DNA of 15,400 bases from JAHDFB01 sp964607315. GTDB taxonomy: Bacteria; Bacteroidota; Bacteroidia; Chitinophagales; Saprospiraceae. How positions within the stretch are numbered: position 1 is the first letter of the stretch; the number at the start of each line of letters is the position of its first letter. The stretch spans positions 1-15,400 of the forward strand of contig CAZSKA010000066.1 in NCBI GenBank assembly GCA_964607315.1, read 5' to 3'. Of this stretch, positions 14,540-15,400 are shown piece by piece. Position numbers and translations under genes: made by a program. The notes under the pieces are model-generated. The model was not told the DNA's origin. It did no database searches and saw only the letters and a list, made by a program, of their open reading frames with translations.

Positions 14540-15400
14540 ATGAGAAAAAAACTAGTTTGGATTTTAGGAATTTATATTCTAATTACAATTTTACTAATAG
14601 GATTTACTCCTAAGAAAATCAGCTGGAGAGATAATTTTACAAATTCTTCTAAAGATCCATACGGCTTATTTATATTTAAGGACTTAATTACTAATATTTT
14701 ACCTGATGTAAGCGACAATCAGCGCGCTATTTACAAATTAGAAAATAACGATTCAGTCAGTGAAAATTTTATCTTTATAACTGATCATCTAAAGTTTTCT
14801 GAAGATGAAAGACATAGCCTGTTAGCATGGGTAGAAAAAGGGAATAATGTTTTTCTGACAGCTAAGAATTTTAGTTATGATTTATTAGATACTTTGAAAA
14901 TTCAAGAAGGATATATTTATTCTGGCTTTGATCAATTTGGTCCGAAAAAACTATCTACTAGAATGATAAACGAAGAAATAGAATATGTTTACGAGAAGCA
15001 ATCTGATATTAATGGTTTTTCGAATCTATATGATTCTATAAAGACAATAAATCCATTAGCAATTTACTCTTCTAACCAATCAGAAAAGTATGCACCTATT
15101 TTTATTCAAACATCTTTTGGAGATGGTAATTTGTTCCTTTGTTCTCTCCCATATGCCTTTACAAATTATTACCTGCTTAAAGATCGGAATTATGAATTTG
15201 CTCAAAAGATACTTAGCTATCTTCCTAAGAATAAAACATATTTTGATTCCTATTACCAACCAGTAAGTTCCAAAGAACCAGCACTAAAAGTTTTTCTTAA
15301 AACGAAAGCCTTCCGATGGGCTTCCTTTTTGGGCTTGACCCTATTACTTATGAATATCATTTTTAGCCTAAAAAGAAAACAGAATTATATACCTATAATT
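14540..15400 (+). CDS. DUF4350-domain protein, C-terminus beyond window
   Basis: 287 codons are visible, in frame to the window's right edge, beginning at the ATG one base after the DUF4129 stop. The product has an N-terminal TM helix (about 5-22), then a soluble domain with DPYGLFIFKDLI (39-50), NFIFITDHLKFSEDERHSLLAWVEKGNNVFLTA (a GATase1-like strand-helix-strand pattern around 75-110) and LFLCSLPYAFTNYYLL, and a second hydrophobic helix near residues 261-277 followed by basic residues. This is the usual plan of DUF4350 proteins, which stand between DUF4129 and MoxR genes in Bacteroidota. The next genes beyond the edge are therefore expected to be MoxR and DUF58; that is a prediction, not seen. 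Confidence 0.85.
   Translation, partial: MRKKLVWILGIYILITILLIGFTPKKISWRDNFTNSSKDPYGLFIFKDLITNILPDVSDNQRAIYKLENNDSVSENFIFITDHLKFSEDERHSLLAWVEKGNNVFLTAKNFSYDLLDTLKIQEGYIYSGFDQFGPKKLSTRMINEEIEYVYEKQSDINGFSNLYDSIKTINPLAIYSSNQSEKYAPIFIQTSFGDGNLFLCSLPYAFTNYYLLKDRNYEFAQKILSYLPKNKTYFDSYYQPVSSKEPALKVFLKTKAFRWASFLGLTLLLMNIIFSLKRKQNYIPII

Overview
The window is AT-rich, and its genes point to a Bacteroidota chromosome, most likely a Cytophagales-type marine or environmental bacterium; the genus is a guess. The evidence is a tail resembling a type IX secretion (T9SS) C-terminal sorting domain, a lipoprotein with an acidic stretch after its lipid-modified Cys, no Shine-Dalgarno-like sites before most starts, and the SpoIIM/DUF4129/DUF4350 gene order that usually accompanies MoxR ATPase loci in this phylum. 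I saw no tRNA, rRNA, CRISPR array or intact insertion sequence.

Layout. (A) 1-1937 is a scarred accessory patch: a cut lipoprotein gene, a decayed T9SS-like tail on the minus strand, then a plus-strand remnant of a PD-(D/E)XK-like nuclease toxin domain with an in-frame stop and a frameshift. An intact cytoplasmic beta-propeller gene follows it after one base and may be the surviving immunity gene. (B) 5307-1918, minus strand, is a tight three-gene operon: a cytoplasmic coiled-coil protein, a two-TM protein with a PspA/ESCRT-III-like coiled-coil body, and a membrane-anchored fusion of coiled coil, NMT1/SsuA-like substrate-binding domain and OmpA-like domain. It looks like an envelope-spanning assembly without a transporter and is the best candidate here for an undescribed system. 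(C) 7612-5478, minus strand, is a two-gene exported pair: a GATase1-like protein and a thioredoxin-fold protein without CXXC. (D) 8388-7750, minus strand, is a protein related to REP-associated (Y1) transposases but lacking the HUH histidines, in DNA of unusual strand composition. (E) 9321-8545, minus strand, is a PAP2 phosphatase. (F) 9403-15400, plus strand, is one close-packed array: CDGSH iron-sulfur protein, PepD dipeptidase, RDD protein, SpoIIM-like protein, a polytopic membrane protein, DUF4129 protein and DUF4350 protein (cut by the window end).

How they work together. In block B the proteins could link cytoplasm, inner membrane and cell wall, with the binding domain acting as a sensor rather than feeding an ABC transporter. 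In block F the last five genes form a membrane module whose expected next genes, by analogy with other Bacteroidota, are a MoxR AAA+ ATPase and a DUF58 protein beyond the window; the CDGSH and PepD genes are joined to its front by very short spacings. A GGG/CCC palindrome with nearly identical flanks occurs at 5456 and 9331, with a similar palindrome at 6269.
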